Shown piece after piece: positions 7,697-15,525 of a stretch of 64,000 nucleotides of DNA. The position numbers and the translations under genes were made by a program. Position 1 is the stretch's first letter. Each line of letters opens with the position of its first letter. The stretch covers positions 1-64,000 of the forward strand of contig NZ_CABVHJ010000025.1 in the NCBI RefSeq assembly GCF_902497745.1. Reading direction: 5' to 3'. Origin of the DNA: Pseudomonas fluorescens (lineage in GTDB: Bacteria; Pseudomonadota; Gammaproteobacteria; Pseudomonadales; Pseudomonadaceae). The notes below the pieces were generated by a model. It saw only the letters and a program-made list of their open reading frames with translations, was not told the DNA's origin and made no database searches.

Positions 7697-9016
7697 TCAG
7701 TCAGTCACAATGCGCGAATGCTTCTGGGTGTCTTTCATGGTGATGTACACCAGCAGCGACACCGCAATGCACGCCGTCACATACCAGTAGTAACCGGTTT
7801 CCATGCCGATGCTCTTGAACCAAAGTGCGATGTATTCAGCGGTACCGCCGAAGATCGACACGGTCAGTGCGTACGGCAGGCCGACGCCCAGGGCGCGGAT
7901 TTCAGTCGGGAACAGCTCGGCTTTCACCACTGCGTTGATCGAGGTGTAGCCGCTGACGATGATCAGCGCCGCCATGATCAGGAAGAACGCACCCCACCAG
8001 GTTTGAATGGTGTGCAGGGTCATCAGGATCGGCACGGTGAAGATCGTGCCCAACACGCCGAAGGCAATCAGGATCGGACGACGGCCGATCTTGTCCGAGA
8101 GGCCACCAATGATCGGTTGCAGGCACATGAACAGGAACAGCGTGGCGGCAGAAATGGTCGTCGAGTCGGAGATGCTCATGCCGACCGTGTTCACCAGATA
8201 CTTCTGCATGTAGGTGGTGTAGGTGTAGAACGCCAGGGTGCCGCCCATGGTCAGGCCGACCACGGTCAACAGCTCTTTGGGGTGGCGCATCAAGGTGCGC
8301 ATCGCGCTTTCCTTGGACTTTTCTTTCTTGGTGAACGACTCGGTTTCTTCCATGCCGCGACGCAGGTACAGCGCCACGACTGCACACAGCGCGCCGATGG
8401 CGAACGGAATACGCCAGCCCCACGCGTACAGCTGTTCAGTGGTCAGCACGTTCTGCAGCACGATCAGTACGCCGAGGGCGATGAGCTGGCCGGAGATCAG
8501 AGTTACGTACTGGAAGCTGGAGAAGAAGCCGCGACGTTCCTTGGTCGCCATCTCCGAGAGATAGGTCGCCGAGGTGCCGTATTCGCCGCCGACCGACAGA
8601 CCTTGCAGCAGGCGGGCGAACACCAGCAGGATCGGCGCGCCGATGCCGATGGTTTCGTAGTTCGGGCTGAGGGCGATCAGCAGCGAACCGAAGCACATCA
8701 GGTATACCGAGGCCATCAGGGCTTTTTTGCGTCCGACCTTGTCGGCGTACATCCCCATCAGCCAGCCACCGATCGGGCGCATCAGAAAGCCCACAGCGAA
8801 AATCGCGGCGGTGTTCATCAGTTGGGCGGTGGTGGAACCGGCAGGGAAGAAGGTTTTCGCGAAGTACAGGGAGAAGGCGGCATACACATACCAGTCGTAC
8901 CACTCGACCATGTTGCCGACGGAACCGCTGAAGATCGATTTGATCCGGCTGGCGGTGGTTCTTTCTTTGGCCGGCACGGCAGCCGACCCAAGAGGCAGGG
9001 CGTTGGAGTTATCCAT
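7697..9016 (-). CDS. kgtP: MFS alpha-ketoglutarate/dicarboxylate:H+ symporter, KgtP type
   Basis: Predicted 439-aa, 12-TM inner-membrane transporter of the metabolite:H+ symporter branch of the MFS. It is closely similar along its length to E. coli KgtP as I recall it: GNMVEWYDWYVYAAFSLYFA, GFLMRPIGGWLMG with the A-motif DKVGRKKAL, ARLLQGLSVGGEYGTSATYLSE, FYTYTTYMQKYLVNT and SIGMET near the C-terminus. Expected to import alpha-ketoglutarate or a related C4/C5 dicarboxylate. It has its own sigma-54-type promoter and lies just downstream of a sigma-54 activator and sensor kinase, which should control it. A GAAGGA ribosome site precedes the ATG. Exact substrate is inferred. Confidence 0.85.
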   Translation of the reverse strand: MDNSNALPLGSAAVPAKERTTASRIKSIFSGSVGNMVEWYDWYVYAAFSLYFAKTFFPAGSTTAQLMNTAAIFAVGFLMRPIGGWLMGMYADKVGRKKALMASVYLMCFGSLLIALSPNYETIGIGAPILLVFARLLQGLSVGGEYGTSATYLSEMATKERRGFFSSFQYVTLISGQLIALGVLIVLQNVLTTEQLYAWGWRIPFAIGALCAVVALYLRRGMEETESFTKKEKSKESAMRTLMRHPKELLTVVGLTMGGTLAFYTYTTYMQKYLVNTVGMSISDSTTISAATLFLFMCLQPIIGGLSDKIGRRPILIAFGVLGTIFTVPILMTLHTIQTWWGAFFLIMAALIIVSGYTSINAVVKAELFPTEIRALGVGLPYALTVSIFGGTAEYIALWFKSIGMETGYYWYVTACIAVSLLVYITMKDTQKHSRIVTD

Positions 9017-9078
9017 TGAAGGATCCTTCGTTTAATTGTTTTTGTGGAGCGCGTCGGAACGCAGCCTGCGAGGGCTAT

Positions 9079-9095
9079 AGCAGGAGGTGTGCCAA
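9079..9095 (-). promoter_or_regulatory. Sigma-54 (-24/-12) promoter for the kgtP-type gene
   Basis: On the minus strand the sequence reads TTGGCACACCTCCTGCT: the -24 TTGGCAC and -12 CTGCT elements have the exact sigma-54 spacing (GG and GC dinucleotides correctly placed), one base off the TTGCW consensus. Transcription would start near 9068, leaving a leader of about 50 nt with a GAAGGA site. The adjacent NtrC-type activator with an intact GAFTGA loop supports it. Confidence 0.8.
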
Positions 9096-9134
9096 CGGCG
9101 GGAGGGCCGGTTTAGAAGGGGGGGCGGGATTGGG

Positions 9135-9182
9135 TGAGCGGTTTTGTGCCGATGGAACGGATTGTGTGAGCGGATTTCCGCT
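9135..9182 (-). promoter_or_regulatory. Candidate enhancer sites for the NtrC-type activator
   Basis: Two GTGAGCGGNTTT motifs spaced 32 bp apart (AGCGG at 9137 and 9169, about three helical turns), the second forming the 14-bp inverted repeat AGCGGATTTCCGCT. They lie roughly 70-115 bp upstream of the predicted sigma-54 start, the normal place for enhancer sites. Function inferred from position and symmetry only. Confidence 0.5.
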
Positions 9183-9203
9183 TATTGGAGCTGAGATCAA
9201 AAG

Positions 9204-9380
9204 CCCCTCACCCTAGCCCTCTCCCGGGGGGAGAGGGGACTGACCGCGGTGTTTATTCAAGATTCACCGACCTGCAATTTCGGCGTCGAACTCAGGCTCT
9301 AAATCCAACAACGATCGGCCCCCTTTCCCCCTCGCCCCCTTGGGGGCGGTCCGACGTTTCGGGAGGGCTGGGGTGAGGGG
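9204..9380. repeat. Inverted-end repeat element, copy B
   Basis: Starts CCCCTCACCCTAGCCCTCTC and ends GGAGGGCTGGGGTGAGGGG. About 177 bp, same family as the element at 3.1 kb. It fills the gap between the regulator stop (9419) and the enhancer region of the kgtP-type gene, which may insulate the two transcription units. Confidence 0.85.
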
Positions 9381-9418
9381 GAGAAGATCTCAGCCACACA
9401 GAAAATCCCAAGCCCGAC

Positions 9419-10747
9419 TCACTCGCTCAGAAACATCTCCCGACTCAACCCATGCCGCTGCATTTTTTCATTGAACGTGCGGCGCGGCAGTTGCAGTTCT
9501 TCAAGCACCGCTTTCACATCGCCCTTGTGCCGGGTCAGCGCCGCCCGCAAACACTGCGCCTCAAATGCTTCCTGCTGCGCCGCCAGCGATTGCCCCGGAT
9601 CAATCCCCGGCGCCGGCTCATCCAGCCCCAACACCTGGCGTTCGGCAACGTTCGCCAGTTCGCGCACGTTGCCCGGCCAGTCGTGGCTGAGCAGATGACT
9701 CAACTGCGCACCACTCAAGGGTGGAAAGGTACGCCCCAAGCGTTCAGCGGCATTGTGGGCGAAGGTTTCGAACAGCAACGGAATGTCTTCACGACGATCG
9801 CGCAACGGCGGCAAACGTAGTTCGGCAACGTTGAGGCGATACGCCAGATCCTCGCGAAAGCGTCCGGCCCGAGCCTCGTCGAGCAGATCCGGTTTGGTCG
9901 CCGCGACAATGCGCAGGTCGACACGAATGCTCTGGTTCGAACCCAGCCGTTCAAGCTTCTGCTCCTGCAACACCCGCAGCATTTTCACCTGTTGGGCCAG
10001 CGGCATGCTTTCGATTTCATCAAGAAACAAGGTGCCGCCATCGGCGTATTCCAGCTTGCCGATGCGCTTGCCTGAGGCACCGGTAAACGCGCCGCTCTCA
10101 TGACCGAACAACTCCGCCTCAAACAGCTGTTCAGGGATCGCCGCGCAGTTCAACGCCACGAACGGTTTGTCCGCGCGCGGTCCAAAATCATGCAGGCAAC
10201 GCGCGACCAGTTCCTTGCCGCTGCCGGTTTCGCCACGAATCAACACATTGACCGGCAACGCCGCCAGATCCAGTACTTGCCGCCGCAACGTCTGCAAACC
10301 ACGGGACACCCCGAGCAACGTCGCATCGAGTTTCGCGCGGTTGTCGGCCTGTTCGTGCAGGGCGCGGTTCTCCAGAATCAGACGTCGTTTGTCCAGCGCC
10401 CGGCGCAAGCTGCCGAGCAGGGTTTCCGGGCTGAACGGTTTTTCCAGAAAGTCGTAGGCACCGTCGCGCATCGCCTCGACGGCCATCGGTACATCGCCAT
10501 GGCCGGTGAGCAGAATCACCGGCAGATCAGCGTCGCGTTTCTGCACCTCGGCCAACAGCGCCAGGCCACCCATGCCGGGCATGCGCACGTCGCTGAGGAT
10601 CACCCCGGCAAAGTGCGCGGGCAGGGCGGCGAGGCAGTCTTCGGCGCGGCTGAACAACTGCACCTCGAAGCCCGACAGGCTCAGCCACTGCTCGACGGCG
10701 CTGCGAATGCTGCTTTCGTCATCGACCATCATTACCGAGTTGAGCAT
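9419..10747 (-). CDS. Sigma-54-dependent response regulator, DctD/MifR type
   Basis: Predicted 442-aa NtrC-family activator. Receiver domain residues 1-120 with the acidic pocket VDDE and phospho-acceptor D53 (VILSDVRMPG); central AAA+ domain ~145-370 with Walker A GETGSGKE, the sigma-54 contact loop GAFTGA and Walker B LFLDEIE; C-terminal Fis-type helix-turn-helix (VLEELQLPRRTFNEKMQRHGL). All catalytic motifs are intact. It overlaps the kinase gene by one base (TGATG), so the pair is translationally coupled. The likely target is the sigma-54 promoter of the KgtP-type transporter next door; in P. aeruginosa MifSR controls alpha-ketoglutarate uptake in a comparable way, and DctBD controls C4-dicarboxylates. 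Confidence 0.9.
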   Translation of the reverse strand: MLNSVMMVDDESSIRSAVEQWLSLSGFEVQLFSRAEDCLAALPAHFAGVILSDVRMPGMGGLALLAEVQKRDADLPVILLTGHGDVPMAVEAMRDGAYDFLEKPFSPETLLGSLRRALDKRRLILENRALHEQADNRAKLDATLLGVSRGLQTLRRQVLDLAALPVNVLIRGETGSGKELVARCLHDFGPRADKPFVALNCAAIPEQLFEAELFGHESGAFTGASGKRIGKLEYADGGTLFLDEIESMPLAQQVKMLRVLQEQKLERLGSNQSIRVDLRIVAATKPDLLDEARAGRFREDLAYRLNVAELRLPPLRDRREDIPLLFETFAHNAAERLGRTFPPLSGAQLSHLLSHDWPGNVRELANVAERQVLGLDEPAPGIDPGQSLAAQQEAFEAQCLRAALTRHKGDVKAVLEELQLPRRTFNEKMQRHGLSREMFLSE

Positions 10748-12558
10748 CAGATGTGTGCCTCCAGATCGATCGGCAAAGTCAGGCTGAATACCGCGCCGCT
10801 GTCGCCATTTTCGGCGCTCAGACGTCCGCCGGATTCATGCACGATGGCGAAGGATACCGCCAAGCCGAGGCCCAGGCCGTCACCCACCGGTTTAGTGGTG
10901 AAAAACGGGTCGAAGACCTGGCCCAAATGGTCTTCGGCAATCCCGCCGCCATTGTCGCTGACGCTCAGGCGCCACAGTTGCTCATCGGCATCCAGACGGA
11001 TCTCCAGACGTTTGCACGCTTTTCCTTGCATCGCATCAAGGGCGTTGCGCAGCAGGTTGATCAGCACCTGCTCCAGGCGAATCGCATCACCGCGCACCCA
11101 CGCCGGACGCGTCAGGTGCAGCACCAGACTGACCTGTTCGTCGCGCAGCCGCGCATCGAGCAACTGCAAGGATTGATCGACCACCGTCGCCAGATCCAGC
11201 CGCTCACGCAAGCCGCTGGGACTTTTGCGTGCGAAGGTCTTGAGGTGGCCGGTGAGGGCGGCCATGCGCGTGAGCATTTCGTCGACCGGTTTCAACGCTT
11301 TATAGGCATCGTCGACGCGGCCATGCTCGAGCAATAGGCGCAGGGTCGCCAGTTGCATGCGCTGAGCGGTCAGCGGTTGGTTGATTTCATGGGCGAGCGC
11401 GGCGGACATCTGACCGAGCGCGGCGAGTTTCGCCGACTGCACCAGGCCGTCCTGCGCTGTGCGCAGATCGCGGGTGCGCTCCTCGACCAGTTGCTCCAGT
11501 TCTTCGCGGTTGCGCTGGCGGATTTTCGACAGACGCCAGCGCTGGTTGAGAAACAGCAACAGAAACACCAGCGCCAGCCACACGCCGGCGGCGGCCAGCC
11601 CGGCGTTGCGCAGGTCTTCGAACGCCACTTGCGGGCGGCGCAACAGATGCAGCGTCCAGCCTTCGGCCGTCAGGGGCAGCGACTCCCACAAATAATCCGC
11701 CGTGCCTTGCGGGCCTTCGACGCGGCGCAGATCGCTGTTGTCGTCGAAGCGGCGCAGCGACAAGTGGGTCAACGGCACCAGCGACTGTTTGTCGTACTGC
11801 CGGGTGGCTTTTATATCGGCCATGTCACTGGCGCTCAACGGCCGCAGCGCGCGATAACGCCAGCCGGGCTGATTGGCAATGAAGATGATGCCGCGCGCGT
11901 CGCTGACCAACAGGGTGTCGCTGCCCTGGCTCCATTCGCGTTCCAGCTCGGGGAATTCCAGCTTGACCACCATCGCACCGAGGAACTCGTCGTTGTCACC
12001 AAGTACCGCGCTGGAGAGGAAATAACCGGGAATGCCGCTGGTCACACCCACCGCGTAAAAACGCCCGGTGCCCTGGGTGCGGGTCTGGCTGAAATAGGGG
12101 CGAAAACCATAATTGTGGCCGACGTAACTGCTCGGCAGACGCCAGTTGCTCGCGGCCACGGCGAGGCCTGTGTGATCGAGCAGTTCAAGGGTCGAGGATT
12201 GCGCCGCGCCGTTGATTTTTTCCAGCTTCAGATTCAGTGCTGCCTGCTCTTCGGCATCGACTGAACCTGCCAGCGCCGAGCGCAATTGCGGATCCAGCGC
12301 CAGCACGGCGGGCAAGGCGCGATAACGGTCGATCAGGGTGTGCAACGAGTTGGCGTACAGCGCCAGTTGCTGATTGGCGCGCGCCGCATCTTCCTCCAGC
12401 GCCTGACGTTCGGCGTGGCGGATCGCAAGGGTCGCGGCAACGGCCGCACCGGCGACGATCAGCAGGGTATACAACGACAGACGCAAGGTACGGGAAGTCG
12501 GCAGCATGCTGGGCAGATGGGTGGCAGGTCGGGCGGGCACGATAGCATGGGCAAGCAC
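10747..12558 (-). CDS. Membrane sensor histidine kinase, DctB/MifS type
   Basis: Predicted 603-aa inner-membrane kinase. A first TM (about residues 24-46) and a second (about 310-330) bracket a ~260-residue periplasmic double-PDC-type sensor domain; a short linker coiled coil (REELEQLVEERTRDLRTAQ) leads to the dimerisation/phosphotransfer helix with H390 in LAHEINQPL, then an ATPase domain with N box (NLLRNALDAM), G1 (DNGGGI), F box (FDPFFTTK) and G2 (GLGLGLAV). An internal ATG at residue 18 is an alternative start. Coupled by a one-base overlap to the sigma-54 activator. It probably senses the dicarboxylate imported by the KgtP-type transporter; the ligand is inferred. Confidence 0.9.
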   Translation of the reverse strand: MLAHAIVPARPATHLPSMLPTSRTLRLSLYTLLIVAGAAVAATLAIRHAERQALEEDAARANQQLALYANSLHTLIDRYRALPAVLALDPQLRSALAGSVDAEEQAALNLKLEKINGAAQSSTLELLDHTGLAVAASNWRLPSSYVGHNYGFRPYFSQTRTQGTGRFYAVGVTSGIPGYFLSSAVLGDNDEFLGAMVVKLEFPELEREWSQGSDTLLVSDARGIIFIANQPGWRYRALRPLSASDMADIKATRQYDKQSLVPLTHLSLRRFDDNSDLRRVEGPQGTADYLWESLPLTAEGWTLHLLRRPQVAFEDLRNAGLAAAGVWLALVFLLLFLNQRWRLSKIRQRNREELEQLVEERTRDLRTAQDGLVQSAKLAALGQMSAALAHEINQPLTAQRMQLATLRLLLEHGRVDDAYKALKPVDEMLTRMAALTGHLKTFARKSPSGLRERLDLATVVDQSLQLLDARLRDEQVSLVLHLTRPAWVRGDAIRLEQVLINLLRNALDAMQGKACKRLEIRLDADEQLWRLSVSDNGGGIAEDHLGQVFDPFFTTKPVGDGLGLGLAVSFAIVHESGGRLSAENGDSGAVFSLTLPIDLEAHI

Positions 12559-12609
12559 GCCGTCCCACGGTTGTCCCGGTACCCGATTCGTAGTTGCCGA
12601 GTCCGTGTG

Positions 12610-15270
12610 TCAGACAAATGTCTCTTTTATTTCTTTGGACTGCGAATCTCGCCACACTGGATTTGGAACGAATTGGTTCGCACCAGAGGATCCCGCTTCA
12701 TTGGGCCGCGAAGCAACAGGGTTAGTCGCTTCGTTCGCGGGAGGCGCTATGACCTCGGCTTGATGGGACACCTCGTCGATGGCGATCGCTACGTCCGAAA
12801 TTCGATTTTCTATTTCCAGGAACCTTTGTATCCATTCGTCTGCGGTCGAATCGGCTGTCAGGCCTTTCATGAAGTCCCATTGATTCTTCACTGACCAGGT
12901 GCTGACTGTCTCTTTCACGTTATTCAGAAGGGCTTCGTGCATGATTGGCAGTTGGTTTACGACACTCTCCGGCACCTTGCCGTTAGACACGTCATCGAGC
13001 GCCTGGGTGACGGCTTTGACTTTTCTCGAATGCAGGGCGGTCGCAAGGCGAACATCGCTTCTGAAGAATCTGTATCGAATATAGGACAACGCACCTCCTG
13101 CAATCAGGCTGATAGCTGGACCTAGGGTTGCCCCTAACACTTCGACACTCACTTCAGGCACGTATTGGTTAATCGCGTAGGCGATCCCAGTTCCTGCTAT
13201 TCCACCGAACGTTGCGCCTTGGCCAAGTGCCCAAGCGCCGTGTCCTTTTTTCAGATACTCGAGGTAGGTAGTGTTCTTTCTTTGCTCTGGTGTCATTGAG
13301 TTTTTTTGATTATCAAACTCTTCGGCAAATCTATCCGTTTCAGAGGCGAAGCCTGAAATTTTGGCAATGAGCCTCGTGAACTTGTTATTCGCTCGCCCAT
13401 CCGGGTCGATGTACAACAGCGGATTATTCCCCACCATCACATACAAATTCAGCCCATCCACATCCCCCGCCGGGTCCGCACTCACCCAGCGCTGCAACCA
13501 CGGTGCGTAATACCGCGCGCCGTAGTAATACAGTCCGCTGACATCCATTTCCTTGCCTGAATAACGCACAGTCTTGTAATCCACTGCGCTGCTGGAAGCG
13601 GGCAGCCAGATTGCCGTGCCACCGAAGGGATAGTAGGTTTCCTGACTGATCACGTGCGCGTCCTGATCGAGTTCAGTGGTGCCCGAACCCAAGTGATCGT
13701 CGAGGCTGTAGCGCATCTGGTTGTTCTCGACCTGCGCCGGTGGTGCGCTGCGCCAATGCAGGTAGCGGACGTTGCCGGGCAGGGTGATCACGTGCAGTTC
13801 TTCGCCGTTGTCCCGGGTGCGGATTTCCAGGTCTGGCAGGTAGCGCACCTGATGAAAGTGCGAAGCGGCGGGGTTATGGGTTTCATGACGTTTGGACACG
13901 CGCATGCCCTGGCTATAAAGGTAGCTCTCGTGATCATCGGGCAGATCGTTGTTGTGCGTGAGCAAGGTCACCCGACGCAGTTGGTCGCGGGCATTCCACA
14001 GCAGTTCCGGGCCGTGGCGAAGTTTGATCTGATTGCCATGAGCATCGAAGGTGGCGGCGAAATCCGGTGGCGGGTCGCCGGCCTCCCAGCGCAGCGCATG
14101 ATTGCTGGCAGGCGCGACCTTCATCTGGCGGGTGTACCCCGTCGTCTCGCGGCCATGCACCAGTTCGATGAGGTTGCCGGCCCGGTCGTATTGGTAATGC
14201 TGGGTGTAGTTGTGCAGATTACTCGGGTCGCTTGGCGCAGGGCGCCCCGGCGTGTCAGTGGCGGTCGCGGCTTCATGACCGCTGGCAGCGGTGAGTCGAT
14301 AGAGCGAGTCATAGCTGAACGCCCGATGACCATCGATGCGCCGGTTGGCGAAAAACACCGGTTCAAAGGTGTGGTCGTCGATGCGCAGGACATTGCCGAC
14401 AGGGTCGTAGGCATATTCGAGATTCTGCAGCAGCGCTTGTCCGGTAACGCCGGCCTGGGCGGTAATCGGCCAGTCGTTGGCAGGGTCGTAGCGCCAACGG
14501 TTGATGACTAGATTGCCGGCACGCTGTTCGACCCGCTGTCCGGCCGCGTTGTATTGCAGGCTCGCGACAATGGGTTTTGCAACGTTTTCACCCTGGCGCA
14601 GCAGAGCAACCTGCGTGAGCTGGCCGACAACGCTGTACAGGAAGTCCTGGCGATGACCGCCGGCGTCGGTGTGCGTCAGGCGCTGGTTCAGCGGGCCGAA
14701 CGTTTGGCGACTGGTATGGGCCTCGCTGTCGTCAAAGGTGCGGGTCTGTACAAGCACCTGGCCGAGCAAGGAAAAACCCTGCAGGTTCAGCGTCCCCGCA
14801 GGGTCCTTGAGCGTTGTCATCTGTCCGCACAGATTAAAGTCGACGTCGGCCGAGGCATCGGCGTAGGTGAAGGTTTCGACGCTGCTCTGATCGGCGCTGG
14901 CCTCGCTGAGTATTCGCAGTTGTTCATCGTGCAGGATTCGCCAATGGTTGCCGCGCGCATCCCAGCGCTCCACGACCTGTCCGGCCTCTCCCGGCAGGCT
15001 CAGCCGCCAGCCGGCGTCGACACTGTCGACACTCACCGGTAGGCCCGACAGGCTGTAGACATGAGCGAGGTTGGGCTGGGGGCTGGTGCTGAACAGGCGC
15101 GGATCCCACTGCTCGGTCAAACGACCAACAGCATCGTGCCCATGGCGGGTGATCCGGGATTCAGCATCAGCGCGGGCCACTTTGCACAAATAGCCGACGT
15201 TTCTGACGGGCAGCCCCCTGGGGTCATGAACGTGCAGCGTCGGCGTATGCCAATGCACTGACTGATTCAT
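12610..15270 (-). CDS. tccC: Tc toxin C component, TccC-like Rhs protein (copy 2)
   Basis: Predicted 886-aa protein. Residues 1 to about 620 are an Rhs/YD-repeat shell: it starts with the TccC signature DPRGLPVRNVGYL and has many YD units (YDPVGNVLRI, YDRAGNLIEL, YDSLYRLTAA), ending with the conserved core border GARYYAPWLQRWVSADPAG ... GNNPLLYIDPDG. In known Tc systems the B and C proteins form a hollow cocoon and the shell cuts off the C-terminal effector. The variable part (about 622-886) is unlike that of the neighbouring copy, lower in GC, with a Gly/Ala-rich hydrophobic stretch and a disordered Pro/Asn/Ser tail; I recognise no enzyme motif. No signal peptide. Last gene of the minus-strand toxin operon. 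Confidence 0.9.
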   Translation of the reverse strand: MNQSVHWHTPTLHVHDPRGLPVRNVGYLCKVARADAESRITRHGHDAVGRLTEQWDPRLFSTSPQPNLAHVYSLSGLPVSVDSVDAGWRLSLPGEAGQVVERWDARGNHWRILHDEQLRILSEASADQSSVETFTYADASADVDFNLCGQMTTLKDPAGTLNLQGFSLLGQVLVQTRTFDDSEAHTSRQTFGPLNQRLTHTDAGGHRQDFLYSVVGQLTQVALLRQGENVAKPIVASLQYNAAGQRVEQRAGNLVINRWRYDPANDWPITAQAGVTGQALLQNLEYAYDPVGNVLRIDDHTFEPVFFANRRIDGHRAFSYDSLYRLTAASGHEAATATDTPGRPAPSDPSNLHNYTQHYQYDRAGNLIELVHGRETTGYTRQMKVAPASNHALRWEAGDPPPDFAATFDAHGNQIKLRHGPELLWNARDQLRRVTLLTHNNDLPDDHESYLYSQGMRVSKRHETHNPAASHFHQVRYLPDLEIRTRDNGEELHVITLPGNVRYLHWRSAPPAQVENNQMRYSLDDHLGSGTTELDQDAHVISQETYYPFGGTAIWLPASSSAVDYKTVRYSGKEMDVSGLYYYGARYYAPWLQRWVSADPAGDVDGLNLYVMVGNNPLLYIDPDGRANNKFTRLIAKISGFASETDRFAEEFDNQKNSMTPEQRKNTTYLEYLKKGHGAWALGQGATFGGIAGTGIAYAINQYVPEVSVEVLGATLGPAISLIAGGALSYIRYRFFRSDVRLATALHSRKVKAVTQALDDVSNGKVPESVVNQLPIMHEALLNNVKETVSTWSVKNQWDFMKGLTADSTADEWIQRFLEIENRISDVAIAIDEVSHQAEVIAPPANEATNPVASRPNEAGSSGANQFVPNPVWRDSQSKEIKETFV

Positions 15271-15297
15271 ACCCGCTCACCCGCGCAGTCGGTCATC

Positions 15298-15525
15298 TCA
15301 GGCGGCCTTTTTCTTGTTGGTACGCGCCTGCTTCAGCAGAAACTGGTTGTCGGTGGTGCCCATTTCCTTGTACCAGGCCATCGCGTTGTAATACTGGCGA
15401 GCGATAAGAGGCTCTACAGCGGCGTCGCTGGGTTGACGCAGATAGGCGATCTGTCTGACAGGCAGTCCCCTGCCGTCCTTTGCGACTACGTCTGGGGTGC
15501 GAGTCAGGGCGCGCGATTTCATCAT
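15298..15525 (-). pseudogene. Remnant of a third tccC gene (N-terminal tip fused to short tail)
   Basis: A 75-residue frame starting in a 4-bp ATGA overlap with the stop of the upstream tccC. Its first ~45 residues clearly match the TccC N-terminus (RTPDVVAKDGRGLPVRQIAYLR, compare RTPALAVSDARGLPVRQIGYLR in the gene upstream), then the similarity stops and a basic 30-residue tail follows, ending TNKKKAA. The simplest reading is a full tccC gene that lost its interior by deletion, keeping the start and possibly the last codons of its toxin region. It could still be translated by coupling. No YD repeats remain, so it cannot form a cocoon. Confidence 0.7.

Noticed and set aside
7631..9019. 462-codon plus-strand frame across the kgtP-type gene
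   Set aside because: Antisense shadow; the minus strand encodes a full-length, well-conserved transporter.
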